A stretch of DNA of 64,000 nucleotides from Powellomyces hirtus (GCA_025526995.1 JAHLKG010000013.1:736408-800407); one strand, 5' to 3'; numbered from the stretch's first letter, positions 34,179 through 45,712 are shown. Numbers and translations are program-made. The notes: a model not told the origin generated them from the sequence alone.

Positions 34179-34949
34179 ATGTTCACCAACTACATCGCTG
34201 CTGCCCTCTTCCTGGCCGCTCCCATGACGGTCCTGGCCCAGGCCGCAACCGAGGCCCCTTGCCCCTCTGTTGCCTTGTTCCCCGTCGCTTCCACGGATGG
34301 TTCCAGCATTGGTGTGGTGTCCCAGTGTGCCAAGGAGTGCCTCCAGAACGCTAACGCTGTATGTATTGCCACATCCCCATATTCTTATTTTTGTCCTCTC
34401 GCCTGCTGTTTTGGGAACAATTTGCTCATTCTCAACTATTCCCGTTTCTCTCTGTGTTCCCACTAGTGCGTCTGCGGAGCCAGCAACCCCTTCGCGGACC
34501 GTTCCTGCATTTGCGCCAAGGACGTGTACGAAAACGACTTTGTCGGGTGCGCCTCGTACGTAACTTGCGCCGCCACCGCCGACATTGCCCTCTTCCGCAA
34601 ATTCAAGGCCGATTTCTGCGCCGGCACCATCGAAGGCCCCGCCGGTGGGAACGCCACCGTCCCCCCGGCCACGTCCGCCGTGGTCGGTACCACCGTCGTC
34701 CCCATTACCACTGCCGTCACCTCGGCTACCGTCGGCAGCTCCGTCGCTGTCACCACCACCACTGGCAGCGTGGCCGTCGTCACCGGTCTCCCAACCTCGA
34801 TTCGTCCCTCGGCTGGCACCGCTACGACCAAGCCCACCACTACCCCCGCTGCGGCTGGTGGAACTAACCCCAACGGTGCTGTCCAGAACGGTGCCATGCT
34901 GGGTTCCGGCGCTGTTGCTGCTGTTATGGGTGTGCTGGCCGCGCTCTAA
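34179..34949 (+). CDS. secreted CFEM-like, probably GPI-anchored protein
   Basis: Two exons (34179-34358, 34467-34949) give 220 residues. A signal peptide (MFTNYIAAALFLAAPMTVLA) is followed by a Cys-rich domain with ten cysteines, including KECLQNANACVCG, SCICAKD and VGCASYVTC, similar in spacing to fungal CFEM domains although not a perfect match. Then comes a Thr/Val/Ala-rich stalk typical of O-glycosylated cell-wall proteins, and a C-terminal hydrophobic tail (GSGAVAAVMGVLAAL) that suits a GPI signal. CFEM proteins act in adhesion, haem uptake or cell-wall structure; which applies here is unknown. Confidence 0.82.
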
Positions 34950-35232
34950 ACTCTCCTGCGGCTTCTGCTCTCTACAGTAGTCAGTTTTATGTCGTGGCAT
35001 AGGACGAGACATTTCGATGCACAAAAGTAGTCAGAAAGGAATTATCTAGATTTGTAGAGTGAAGATAGAATCGTATACAAAACCCCAGTCTCTCTCTCTC
35101 TCGGTTAAATAATGCAAATTGCCAAATCGTGTAAATGACCCATCTCCTTGCGGCGGCTCTAATTTTTCGTGTGTGTGTGTGGGCGCCATCTCTGCTAGGC
35201 ATCGATAGATAGATAAAGATAGATTGTCATGA

Positions 35233-37416
35233 TCAGACTCGACCACCCATCGACGTTGAATGTCCAATATTGATGTGAGAGCCGAATGCCAGGGATCCCA
35301 AACTGGTGGCCATGACAAACACGCCAAACGTCGTCAACGCAATGGCGCCCAGTCGCTTAAAATTCCATTTACTGGGTCCCGGTCGGTCCAGCGCCAGGAC
35401 AGATCGTTTCTGCTCTTCCACTTTGCTGTGCTTGTAGTAGAAAAGCCCGGGGAGGATGTAGCAAATGGTCGTTGATCCGGTCGCGCCTACAAACGCAAGA
35501 ACCTAGGAGAAATGGATGAAATGTGTCAAGAACTCAGTCGCGTGGATTTTGAAGAGTTTTCCCCTGTTTTTTTGCATGGGACGGCTGATGGTACCTTGCC
35601 CAGATCATTCATAACAACCGCCAGGAGCAAGCTGGCCGTCATGAGCGTCAACGTGATTGCCATCCATCGGCGGGTGGATATGCCGCCCGGTATGCGTCTC
35701 ACCACCGGTTGCCGTTCGTCCACCGCTTCCTCGGTGCCATGCACGAGGGTAGCGGTCGCTTTTGGAGCAATGCTTGTAATGATCTTATCAATGGACGCGC
35801 GGGCAGGATGGCATTGCAGGGGATACGATAGGAGAACGAGGAATGCGATCGCGAGCTGTCCGCCTGTGATGAGCGGGCTGGCGGGATCTAAACGAAATAT
35901 GTTGTTGTGAGGGTGCAGGTCAAGAGCTGAGATCGAAATGGGGAAGCTTACATTGAGCAATGATGTTGGATGTGACAGCAGTTCCAAAGGTCAGGTACCC
36001 GAGGACCGCAACAATCTCGTACACGGAAAAGGCTGTGCCAACAGAGGTCAAAACCACGCCCTTTACTCGAGCCGGAGTGTTGTCCACCAGTTCATTGTAG
36101 ACCGAGAAGATCTATGAAGAAAGATATGCAGGAGACACGGTTCGTCAATGGCTGCTCTTACATGAGGTACATGAAGCGATGTGGCAATAGCAGAACTACT
36201 CACGTTTTGATGACACGTGAACCCAAACACAAAGATGGGCAAATGTTCAAAGAAGCTACCATCCAGCTGGAACCAGCGAATTTCGTCCCACGACGGACGA
36301 GGCGGCATGCCTTCCATCTGCCCGGCAAAGAAATAAGACACCACGATAAAGACGAGGTACACGACCGCCGTCAATGCGAACGCGGACGTGTAGCGGAGAG
36401 AATCCAGACGGCGCAGAAAACATAACGGGGACACGATTGCGAGCGACATGAACACCCACAGGGTCTTTGTGCGCAGCATGGAATCGGCGGGGATGCCGGG
36501 CGCGAAACCGGCAACGACTTTGGGGAGCTGAAAATACCGAACGTTGGGATGAGAAACACAATGCGAACAAAAGGGGTGCACTCAAAGTCGCGTACGCACC
36601 AAATCTCCGCAAATGACCAGATACGAGACCGAAACCCCAAAACACTTGACGGCGATCGCGACATCGAACCACACCGCCGCGCTCGGGTACGTGATCTTGG
36701 AGCACGCGTTAAAGGACGATGTGCGGCCGACCTTGGCTGCGACTTCTGTCAGTAGAAGCAGACCGAACGCCGCAGCAGATCCTGACAGTCCTATCAAAAT
36801 TATTCCAAATCCTAGTCCTATGCTTTCCAGGGCAGATGGCTACAGCAGAGAAGTGCGAACGATTGAGCGATAGATGCATATAACCAAGCTCTCGTCATCT
36901 TCCATCCAGCAAACTCACCATTGCAAGCATTCCCGATCCCAAAATTGTATTTGATATATTGATGACTGAGCTGGCCAATGAGCCCGTCGGATGCGGTGCG
37001 TCCTCCTCCACATCAACATCCACTTCCTCATCATCACTCTCCAAATCGCTCCCGACCGACCGATAGGTGCCATAACTGCGGGCAGGTGACGGTTGCCGCG
37101 GTGTGGGTGACGCTGGGGAATGCGGGGCGCTCCCGTGATCGCCGTCGTCCTCGGATGCAGGCCCGCCGTTGCTCGCGGCTCTCTTGAGGGCGGCGGAGAG
37201 GGGTCGGTAGTCGGGCATGGCCTTGAGGGTGCGGGGTTTGGCAAGGCGCAGCGGAATAGGGTGAGCGTCCACGGTGGTCACTTTGTTCTTCTGTTTTCCC
37301 TGGGCTTGGAGGTTGAGGCGGTCGAGGAAGCCGCTATGGGGGTTTAAGGGGGATGAAAAAAAAATGAGGGGAGGGATGTTTGGTTACAGGAAAGAAGAAA
37401 TATGATGTTTAGCCAT
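35233..37416 (-). CDS. vacuolar amino-acid transporter (AAAP/AVT family)
   Basis: Seven exons (37416-37388, 37333-36919, 36839-36600, 36527-36204, 36111-35952, 35887-35595, 35502-35233) give 576 residues with eleven likely membrane segments. The cytosolic N-terminus (~150 residues) is Pro/Ser-rich and acidic before the first segment, which carries the family motif SLASSVINISNTILGSGMLA. Later signatures are WVFMSLAIVSPLCFLRRLDS and FVFGFTCHQN. The layout fits the SLC38/AVT6 group, which exports acidic or neutral amino acids from the vacuole; the substrate is inferred. The first exon is 29 nt (MAKHHISSFL) and lies within a 148-bp segment that is repeated near 43.3 kb. A second possible start is downstream in exon 2. 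Confidence 0.9.
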
Positions 37417-37549
37417 TTGGATATCAGCTGTGCGGGGGTTTGAGTTTGGAGGTTTGGAAGGGGCGGCGCGGGTGTGTGTCAACAGAAGCGCGGCGATATC
37501 AAACCAAAATAAACAGAACGCGTCTCCCTGAAACCTACATTTCTTATTC
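37402..37549. repeat. 148-bp direct repeat, copy 1 (5' end of transporter gene)
   Basis: Matches 43231-43378 at 147 of 148 positions, in the same orientation. This copy holds the transporter's start codon, its first five codons and its 5' flank (promoter/5' UTR), on the minus strand. Confidence 0.95.
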
Positions 37550-38691
37550 GATATTTACCTGCACAAGCGCTTTGTACTATCGATAAGAAACCAAGAAGAG
37601 CCAGAGAACCCGCGGAAACGGCAGGTTTGTTGGTTGCGCTATTCATCGCAAACTACAGTGGTCCTGCATGCTTGGACTTGGCTTGTGGTGGAGTGCCCAG
37701 ATGGTTGACACACTGAACCCGCTTTGCGTGGAGCAACCCACCGGTGGACCTGCTAAGTCGGTTAACGGCGAGCAGCTAGGACATGTTTCGAAAAAGTTGC
37801 CCAATGTGAACACAGCAGATGTCGTCGGTCCGATCGATCTCACAAATTCCTTTGCTGAACTGAACTCATCAAGAGCGGTTTTCCCAGGCCTTGCGCTTCA
37901 TCTGAATGATGCTTTACAAATGTGGAATCACGTCACGCCGGTATCCGAGTCGTAAAGCAGTTCAGAATCTACAGGCAATTCCTTTTCCGTGTCTTCTGGT
38001 CCAACCGGGCACAAATGGCCTGCTACAAACCAGAGTTTGTTGGACCTTACCAATGCAGCGAAATAAGACATCCTGCGACAGACTACGGTTTTGAGGAGAC
38101 TACATCTTCGATATTCGGTCAGCACTTTGTTCAAGATGGTCAAGGTTCCACATTGGGCATCATTGAGCAGATTATTGAGCAAAAGTCTGTGTAAATACAA
38201 GCGGCCATCCTAGATCTCATGTCCTCTCGCCGCCAACTTCCATTCCGAATGGCACTCAAGCCGCAACAGTTGACCTACGGCAGAAATATATCCGCATGCA
38301 TTTAAAGGGGAAACAGCGTTGCAGCCCAGCATTGTTGTGTGTACACGAGTCCTGCGGAATCTACAGTTGGTGTTCCGTGCGGTAGTACTAATAGTGTCTC
38401 TTTCCATGTACCGCAGTGAAAAGCCACGCCAGCCGTGACTCCGGCGTGAGATTTTGCTTGGAGTGTGCGATTGTGGCTTGGCTCCAGCATGTGCGATTGT
38501 TCCCCAGCTGCCAAAGTCAGAATCCCTCGGCGACTCAGCAACGTCCGAGCGGGTTGTCGAGCCGGTTGGTCTGTTCCGCCTTCAACCTCAGAAAAGGGTT
38601 AGAAAAGGGTGCGAAGGCCTGTACGTTCTCCTATCTTTCCCCCCAGTTGTTCCAGGTCACCAAGTTGAGCGGGGGGACATCAAATAAAGTT
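37550..38691. other. intergenic, unresolved
   Basis: About 1.1 kb. Both strands have 60-95-residue open frames between 37640 and 38200 (for example minus-strand GHLCPVGPEDTEKELPVDS), but none shows splice-supported continuation or a known motif. It could hold a decayed gene. Confidence 0.3.
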
Positions 38692-40246
38692 ATGCATATC
38701 CATTTCATTCTAGCGGTCGCGGCGGTCGCCTCGGTGGCCTCCGTCTCCGTCTCCGCGCAGTCGCCCGGTCCGTTGGCCTGCCAGAATTTGATAACCAAAA
38801 TATCGGACGACCTAATAACGACTGGCGACAAACGAGAACAGGAAATTCTTCGTGGCAAGGGGGTTATCTCGACCCAAGTCCAAGCCAATGCCGCCATTCT
38901 TGAGCTGTCAGCCCTCCTGTGCACGCTCCTCCTCCCCAACAAGGCGGTCTTGCAGTGCACGGAGGCCGATTTTGGGGGAGCGACGAATGGCGCGTGGAAT
39001 AGGATGGTCCGTATGTTCAAGTTTTGCCAGGCGAGCGACTATGTGGGACTGGCGGAGACGGAAGCGATGACGGTTCAGTCTCCGGGACAGCCGGTGGGTA
39101 CAGTCTTCCGTTCTTCTCGCAATTATGAGCCAACTCGGCATGACCTGGGTCCTCATTTGCCAATGAATGCATTCTCTTTGCAAAAACCTAGAAATTCTTC
39201 TATATAGCCTCCGCCACGCCAAACGCTCCACCGCTTACCCCGCAACCTACTTCAACCGCGCCCGCTGCCAACAATTCTCCCGTTGAGAAATCTTCCGACA
39301 GCAAAGCACCTCTGATTGGCGGTATCGTTGGAGGAGTTCTAGCCATCGTGATCTTGAGCTTGGTCGGATGGTGGTGCTACCGGCGCAGGAGGAATGCAGG
39401 AGCTGGGCCAAAACACACTTTTGTTTCTGCAGCAGGTGGTGATGTGGAAGCTCCCCGCCCACCCCCGCCGCACGAGAATGCTGATTTAGGACGACTCCAA
39501 CTTTCACAAAATGCCGCACCCCAAGCTATGCACGCATCCATTCCGGGGAATCATGCATATGGAGGAGCATCGTACGCGGTGGAGGAAACGCCGGTCCTCG
39601 GTTATAACCAACCACCAATGCATGGTGTGCGAGACTCGATGTTGGCAGGAGCAGCAAGCAACCGTGCAAACTCTCCTTCCCCCAGCAGCCCTATTTCATC
39701 GTCGACAGCTCATCACCCTATCCGAGATTCCATCCTCAATGGAGGTGGAGGAAGCAACCGCGCCGACTCCCCGCTCCCACAACTGCCAACGGCCGCCACC
39801 CCACTCTCTCGAGTCGGCAGCTCCAGCACTTACGCCTCCACTACCACCGAATCTCATCGACAACATGCGTACCCGCACACTCCACCCGAGATTGTTCCCG
39901 AGACCTCTATGCTACCACCACCGGCGTACGATACCCTGACCGCGTCCCCGCTCGTGCATCAAGACTCAACTGCTGGCGTTCACGATCGACTGTATCATGT
40001 GAAGGAGAATTATAAAACGTCGGACCCGGAAGAGGTGACGTGTTTGACGGGAGATGCGGTGTGGTTGCTGTAAGTAAGAAGACATGGAGGCCACTCATAT
40101 CCTCGTCTCTGGACGGACAATGCTGACCTTTGGTGTTTTTTAATAGTGATAGAATCGGCAACGGTATGGCGCGAGTCCTGAACGCTACCAGCAATGTTGA
40201 GGGTCTGGTGCCCGAACATATACTTGTCAAACCCAAATCGAGCTAG
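38692..40246 (+). CDS. single-pass membrane protein with C-terminal SH3 domain
   Basis: Three exons (38692-39097, 39208-40069, 40147-40246) give 455 residues. A signal peptide (MHIHFILAVAAVASVASVSV) precedes a ~115-residue outer domain with four cysteines, a Pro/Thr/Ala stalk and one membrane helix (LIGGIVGGVLAIVILSLVGW) followed by YRRRR. The cytosolic tail has Pro-rich segments (APRPPPPHENA; LPPPAYDTL) and ends in an SH3 domain split by an intron: YHVKENYKTSDPEEVTCLTG and VLNATSNVEGLVPEHILVKP (ALYDY-, W- and P-x-N-Y-like positions diverged). A surface receptor or anchor that recruits Pro-rich partners is likely; it resembles wall-sensor/osmosensor architecture but is not an identified homologue. 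Confidence 0.82.
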
Positions 40247-41366
40247 AATAACATTAATTCAATAGCTACAAGTGAAAATGTAGAGCCCCTCCGTCTTTTC
40301 AGATTCGACTCAAGTTGCGAACACTGTGCTGTAATTACATAAATCCGTCCGCTTTCTTAATGCTATGTCACCACCGGTTGCCCACATCATCAAAGCTATC
40401 ATCTTTAATTGCTGATGACCAATTCGACGTTTGATTAGGGAAGAAGAATGACAGTATTTCACAGATGTCACGTGACGGTCCCAAGCGGCCTCCCAGTGAC
40501 GGCTCGTGCCGTTGCACTTTTGCAGCTACTGTACCTATCCTCGTGTGCCACACAGAAACACCTGTAGTAGCAGGGTGTGCTCGTTTTTCGAAGCTGTCTG
40601 AAGAGATGATGGGAACCGTAGACGTCGCAAATGAAACGCGTCTGGGTCAGGTCGGGAGGGTGGGCGATAGGCGAAGGTTTGGGGGGCAAGGTATGAGCCT
40701 GGATGACTGGCACCTGCAAGACTTGCTCGGCCCGGACAAGAGTTGTTGCTCATCAACTAAGGCGTTCATGGAGACAAGGTCTGAATGCAAAAAAAAAAAA
40801 AAACAAAAAAAAACACGGTGCACCTGCCTTTTTTGGGAAGGTTCATTACACCATAGCTCCACATCGGAACTCACTTGTATATGTCTGAGAAGGAGTGTTG
40901 CGAGGGTTAGAAAATCTGCGCGTGTTAACCCTGTTCATGAGTGACAGCGGACAAGAGTCTCTCCAGTTTTAGAAACGTTGAGATAGCAGCAATGCTTGAT
41001 GTGTCTCAATGGGGGTTTCTCGGTCCCCCGCTTCTTTCCGTGTGTTGAATTTGCACTGCCCTCCGTGGAGTTGCACTGCCTTCGGCATGGTCGTCACTAC
41101 CTTCATGGCGTGACCCCTTGCCCCGCCCTTGTTTAGACGAGTCAGTAATGTGGTGTTCGATGAGGAGCTCCGGGGGAGGCTGGGGTGACTGATGGCGGGA
41201 GACTTTTATCTCATACATATGGACGCAGTGTACTGGGCGACGACCGGAAAGAAACTGCAGCGGTATATTGCCTTTCGTTGATATTACGGATAAAAGCACT
41301 TCCTCGTCTTTCAACTCCATTCACCACAACAAGAATCCGATCATTCATACCCAGGACAAATCATCA
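40247..41366. other. intergenic, no gene seen
   Basis: About 1.1 kb; contains an A-rich tract at about 40789-40814. Open frames are not supported. Confidence 0.5.
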
Positions 41367-43178
41367 ATGCCTCACAAACCCTCCCCGCACACCCAACTCA
41401 TCATCCGGACATCCGTCACACTCCTCCTCCTTCTCCTAACCTCCTGCCTAAGCTACTGCTACTTCTACTCCACGCATCCACGCAGCGGACTCCTCCCCTC
41501 CACTTCGCACCCACACCCTCGCCTCCTCGCACACTGCGCACATAGACAGGCGCGGTACCTCGTCACCTTTCACTCGGATCACGATAAACACTTGATTGAC
41601 TACGGCTCTGCGATCGTGAGGCGGGAGTGGGAGATTGGGGATGCGTTCCGGGGTGCCAGTTTGATGTTTGGGAGTACGCGGGAGTGTGAGGTGTTTTGGG
41701 AAATGACAGCCGGGGTGGATGCGAGGAAGGGGAAGGGGGATTTTGAGTTGACTTTGCCAAAGGGGTGGATGCATGTGCAGGTGGATTGCATGGCAGCGGT
41801 CGGGGCAGTGCAGACGGATCCGCCGTGGGTAAGCTTGGGTTATTATAGGGAATAGGAGTGCAAGTGAAAAGACTGATGTAGTTTATCATCTGAATAGAAC
41901 CTGGACCGGATCGATCAGAGGGATTTGCCGCTGGATGGGACCTACACGTATCCTGATCCGGCCGGTGCGGGGGTTGATATTTACGTCGTGGACACGTAGG
42001 TGTTTCCCATTCTTTCGCAATAAGCGTGCAAAACCTGGTATTCATGACCATGCAGCGGCATTAACATCAACCACACCGAATTCGAGGGCCGAGCGCGATG
42101 GGGCACCACGACTCGTAGCGAGAATCCCGTTGACTACGACGACAACGGTAGGTTGGGGGGAGGAGAGATGTTCTTCTCGTTGAAATTCGGGATTGACATT
42201 TGGGTCTGTTACATTGCGTGGATTTACTTTAGGCCACGGTAGCCACGTCGCAGGCATCGCGTCAGGCAAAACCTACGGCGCCTCCAAAGCCGCTACCCTC
42301 ATCGCCGTCAAAGCTCTTGGGGAAGAAGGGTTGGGACCTTATAGCGACGTGATTGACGCTCTGGTGTGGATTGGACGGGAGGCGCCGCGGACGGGTCGAC
42401 CTTCTATTGTCAAGTGAGTACGCAAGCCCCACCTTCCCCTCTTTTCTCACCACCTCACCACCAAATTGACTTGACTCTTTCCAGTTTGTCCATCGAAGGC
42501 GAAGACTCGGCAACTCTCAACGCGGCTGTACTGGCGCTGCTGTCGCTCTCGATCCATGTGGTGTGCGCTACGGGCAACTCTGGCCAAAACGCATGCGAAG
42601 TCAGTCCGAGCGCAATGACGCGGACAAATGCGGTGGTGAGCGTGGGTGCGATGGATAGTGGGGATGTGGTGGCGAATTTCAGTAATTTTGGACCGTGTGT
42701 GACGTTGTTGGCGCCGGTGAGTGCGGGTGTTCTTCCTCTTTCTCGCTGCCAGACCTGGTGACTGATGTGTGTTGCCGCGCTCTAGGGCGTGAATATCCGT
42801 AGTGTGCTGGGATGTGAGTTATTCGTCCATCCCTGCTTCATGTTTTCCTCGTGTGCTAACCCGAAAACGCACTAACCATATCACTCACACCTCTTCTCAG
42901 CCAGCAACGACGACACCATCCTCATGTCCGGGACCTCCATGGCCGCTCCCCACGGTGCGTCCCCGTTCACCTCCTTCCTTGTCCACCTCCACACAGCATA
43001 TCTAACCTTCCCCACAGTGTCAGGAACCATCGCCAACTTCCTCTCCCTCAATGGAGTGCTAGGGGACACGAGTGCAACGAATGCAACCGTACCGAGTGAT
43101 CCGGCGGGGATGAAGGAGTACCTTGTGGCGTACACCGGTTTGGCGGTTGCGGATGTAGTGAATGGGGCGAGGCGGTAG
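41367..43178 (+). CDS. subtilisin-like serine protease (S8, proteinase K type)
   Basis: Eight exons (41367-41828, 41898-41995, 42056-42147, 42233-42413, 42485-42716, 42786-42813, 42901-42954, 43018-43178) give 435 residues. A hydrophobic leader (LIIRTSVTLLLLLLTSCLSY) acts as signal or anchor. An inhibitor-I9-like propeptide follows (RYLVTFHSDHDKHLIDYG). The triad is Asp in GVDIYVVDTG, His in HGSHVAGIASGKTYG and Ser in LMSGTSMAAPH. The oxyanion Asn is in VCATGNSGQNA. Each catalytic motif is close to an intron, and exon 6 is 28 nt. Expected in secretion or the vacuole. The 148-bp repeat copy begins 52 bp after its stop. Confidence 0.93.
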
Positions 43179-43499
43179 GGGTGTGAGGGCGGGGGAGTGT
43201 TTGGTAGGTAGGGAGTTTGAAAATATTAGGATGATGTTTAGCCATTTGGATATCAGCTGTGCGGGGGTTTGAGTTTGGAGGTTTGGAAGGGGCGGCGCGG
43301 GTGTGTGTCAACAGAAGCGCGGCGATATCAAACCAAAATAAACAGAACGCGTCTCCCTGAAACCTACATATCTTATTCTTGTATGGCCTATTATCGTTCC
43401 CTCACTTGTATATCTGAACGAAATACATTTCTTCTCGCATACGAAACAGGACTTCAGTGAATTTGTTTCATATTGAATTTATGTCTACATAAGGCAACA
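43179..43499. other. convergent intergenic region containing the second repeat copy
   Basis: Holds the 148-bp repeat (43231-43378); otherwise nothing is seen between the subtilase and the kinase stops. Confidence 0.5.
43231..43378. repeat. 148-bp direct repeat, copy 2
   Basis: Differs from 37402-37549 by a single base near the right end. It sits downstream of the subtilase and is not followed by the rest of the transporter gene, so it is an orphan copy of a promoter plus first codons. Confidence 0.95.
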
Positions 43500-43606
43500 T
43501 CATATATCCTTGACAGCCTTGAAGTAAGGATGGACAAGCACCTTCTTGGCCGAGATGCGGTGCACCGGGTTATACGTCAGAAGTCTCTGTTTGTATGGCG
43601 CGCAAT

Positions 43607-43639
<33 letters not shown>

Positions 43640-44753
43640 AATCAGTCATGAGTTGACCGCGAAACACAAGCTTGTGGGGTCGCATCCACTTACCGACAAC
43701 AGATCAATCCCATCCGCGTCCAATTTCGGCACCACCGTCTTCAGATCCTTGCGACCCCAGACCGGGAACGTGGGTTTATAGTCGGGCAAGGCCGAGACGT
43801 TGGGCCACGTTTCCTCGTTTGGTGTGCCGAGGATGCGGAAGATGCGGAACAGCTCGTCAATTTCCAAGTCGCCCGGAAAGAGCGGTTGGCGGAGACACAT
43901 CTCTGCGAAGATGCAGCCCACGCTCCACATGTCGACCACGGTCGAGTAAGTTTTGGAGCCCAGCAGAATCTCGGACGCGCGGTACCATAATGTAACAACC
44001 TGTGTGTGGCGGGACGAGAAAGCGAAACATGAGGAACCCTCGTTGGTGGTTGTTGTTGCTTTATCCTACCTCGTGAGTGTACGCACGCAACGGAACTCCG
44101 CACGCTCGTGCCAATCCAAAGTCTGCCAATTTCAACATTCCATTTTGGTCAATCAACACTGTCCAAAAGAAACAGCAGGAAGGAGCGTCAGCAAAAACCC
44201 AAGCCACCCCACCGCCACTCCCCCATTCTCATCCCAACCCCAAACGCACAATTTTGCGGCTTGAGATCCCTATGAATCACACGATGGCAATGACAGAACA
44301 TGATCCCTTTGATCAACTGATGCATGTAACTCTTGATAAGGGCCGGCGACAGACCGTTGGTCTGCGTCTCCATGTACTTTTTCAAGTCCAGATCAAGAAA
44401 CTCAAATATCAAGTACAGCTTAATGTCGTTGTAAACAAAGTCTTTTAGTCTGCTGCGGATAGAGGAGAGGTAATAGAGGGCAAACGGGCTGTGTGAGAAA
44501 CGAATTGTCCGTATCTTGCCCTCTGGCCAAACTACAAACTCCCTCCACAACCAACTTACGTGATAATATTCGAATGATCCAACTCCTTGAGCAACAAGAT
44601 TTCTTGAATGGCCGTGGACGGCACGCCCTCGTCCTCCGTCTCAAGACGAATCTTCTTCAGCGCAACAATATCGCCATTTTTGCGGTTGCGGCCCTTGTAC
44701 ACGACACTGTACGTGCCTTCACCGACTTTTTCAATCTTGTCATATTTTTCCAT
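43500..44753 (-). CDS. cyclin-dependent kinase, Cdk1/Cdc28-like, with variant PSTAIRE helix
   Basis: Five exons (44753-44560, 44452-44250, 44158-44070, 43999-43694, 43586-43500) give 292 residues, the normal Cdk1 size. Motifs: glycine loop [12 protein letters not shown] with the inhibitory Thr/Tyr pair kept; VALKKIRL; catalytic loop [20 protein letters not shown]; activation segment [26 protein letters not shown]. Two departures stand out. The cyclin-binding helix reads PSTAIQE instead of PSTAIRE, and the usual APE triplet reads ASE. The last intron (43587-43693) contains a 30-nt poly-G run on the coding strand. The gene may be a divergent Cdk1 paralogue rather than the essential copy. Confidence 0.9.
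43608..43637. repeat. poly-C tract (30 C) in kinase intron
   Basis: A homopolymer of C on the plus strand, poly-G in the transcript, 21 nt before the acceptor of the kinase's last intron. Similar but shorter tracts lie at 24003-24030 and 19109-19122. Confidence 0.9.
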
Positions 44754-44837
44754 TTCTGCGTCGGAGATGGGAATGAGGAAAACAGCAGATATTTACGGTA
44801 ATACTGTACAGTTCCCTCCAAGAAAGAAGCGGACCCC

Positions 44838-44893
44838 CTATCACAGTGCAGTCAGCGTGTAGTATATACTACACGCTGACTGCACTGTGATAG
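44838..44893. repeat. perfect 56-bp palindrome
   Basis: The 28-nt arms (ctatcacagtgcagtcagcg...) are exact reverse complements with no spacer; the centre is tagtatatacta. It can extrude as a cruciform or hairpin. Confidence 0.95.
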
Positions 44894-44965
44894 GTAGTCG
44901 GGGGGTAGTCAGGGTTGTAGTCACGGCTGTAGTCAGGGGTGTAGTCAGGGGTGTAGTCAGGGGTG
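44894..44965. repeat. 12-bp tandem repeat (gtagtcaggggt)
   Basis: About six units directly abutting the palindrome; the last three are identical and the first three are degenerate. Confidence 0.9.
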
Positions 44966-45464
44966 TAGGCCAGATGTAGGCAGCCGCTGTCCAAATCTAA
45001 ACGCGTTCCCTTCCACCTAGATGTAACCTTTCCATGCTTATGTCATTCTCTCGTAAGCGACGCCTCCATGTTTCCTGATTACGTAATCATCCTTTGTCAC
45101 GTCTGCGGACTTTGCGCCAAAATAGCAAAACCCCCCCGGGAATCGTGGGTTCGTGCCCCAGTGTCCAAAAGAACACCAGTTGTATTCTTCTACTTGGATA
45201 AGTAGAAACGCTCTATTGTTTGTAGCGCTACCCTTGAGCTTTTTGGTTCAATCTTTTCCATGTGTCCCTCGATGTATCATATTGTCCTAGTTTGGCACCC
45301 CTTGTCCCTTAGAAACATGGGAGTCCGTCTTCATCCAGGCGCCTCCTTAAGTAAGGCGTCCCCTTGTCTTCCATCGAATGAAGCTGATGTCACCCACGCG
45401 AAAGTCCTATCGATAGCTGCTCGGTCTCCCACCCCGCTCGATCCAACCCTCGACATTTCCAAAC

Positions 45465-45712
45465 ACTCAGTTTTCAAAGGCGCCTCTCTCCATCTTTTCC
45501 AATTTCTCTTCCAACACCTCCATGCTCTCTAGGTAGCTCTCTCTTCTTACTCTATATTTTTTTACTCGAAAAATTTCTGAGTGTCTGAGTGGCTGAGAAA
45601 CCATAGATCCGTTATAGCATCTGTAGAAATAATTGTTTTTTTCAAAAGACCCTATGAATTTATTTACTTTTTACCCCTTTTCCTCCTCTCAAAACTCCCA
45701 TTTCCAATCCTT
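45465..45712 (+). repeat. left terminal inverted repeat
   Basis: Pairs with 63619-63860. Conserved blocks from the outside inward: actcagttttcaaa, tccatg near 45529, tctgagtg, gtggctgagaaaccatagat, gttatagcat, and cctcctctcaaaactcccat. Matches are interrupted by small indels. Confidence 0.85.

Larger units (their letters stand above)
44754..45464. other. host flank between the kinase and the viral element
   Basis: No gene is seen. It holds a 56-bp palindrome, a 12-bp tandem repeat and a second short palindrome tgattacgtaatca near 45076. Confidence 0.5.

Noticed and set aside
34167..35024. A 285-residue Gly/Asp-rich minus-strand frame
   Set aside because: It is the mirror of the Thr/Ala/Pro-rich stalk of the CFEM-like protein and has no independent motif.
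40465..40944. A 159-residue plus-strand frame after the SH3 protein
   Set aside because: It runs through an A-rich tract that yields poly-Lys; no splice support or family match.
45440..45464. Target-site duplication flanking the inverted repeats
   Set aside because: The bases next to actcag (left) and ctgagt (right) do not match; a short similarity further out (acatttccaaac / acatcatcaaac in reverse) is too weak.
45470..45530. A short minus-strand ORF ending in MERGAFEN shared in part with the right repeat
   Set aside because: The similarity is explained by the inverted repeats; frames differ by an indel, so a conserved peptide or a captured host exon is not supported.
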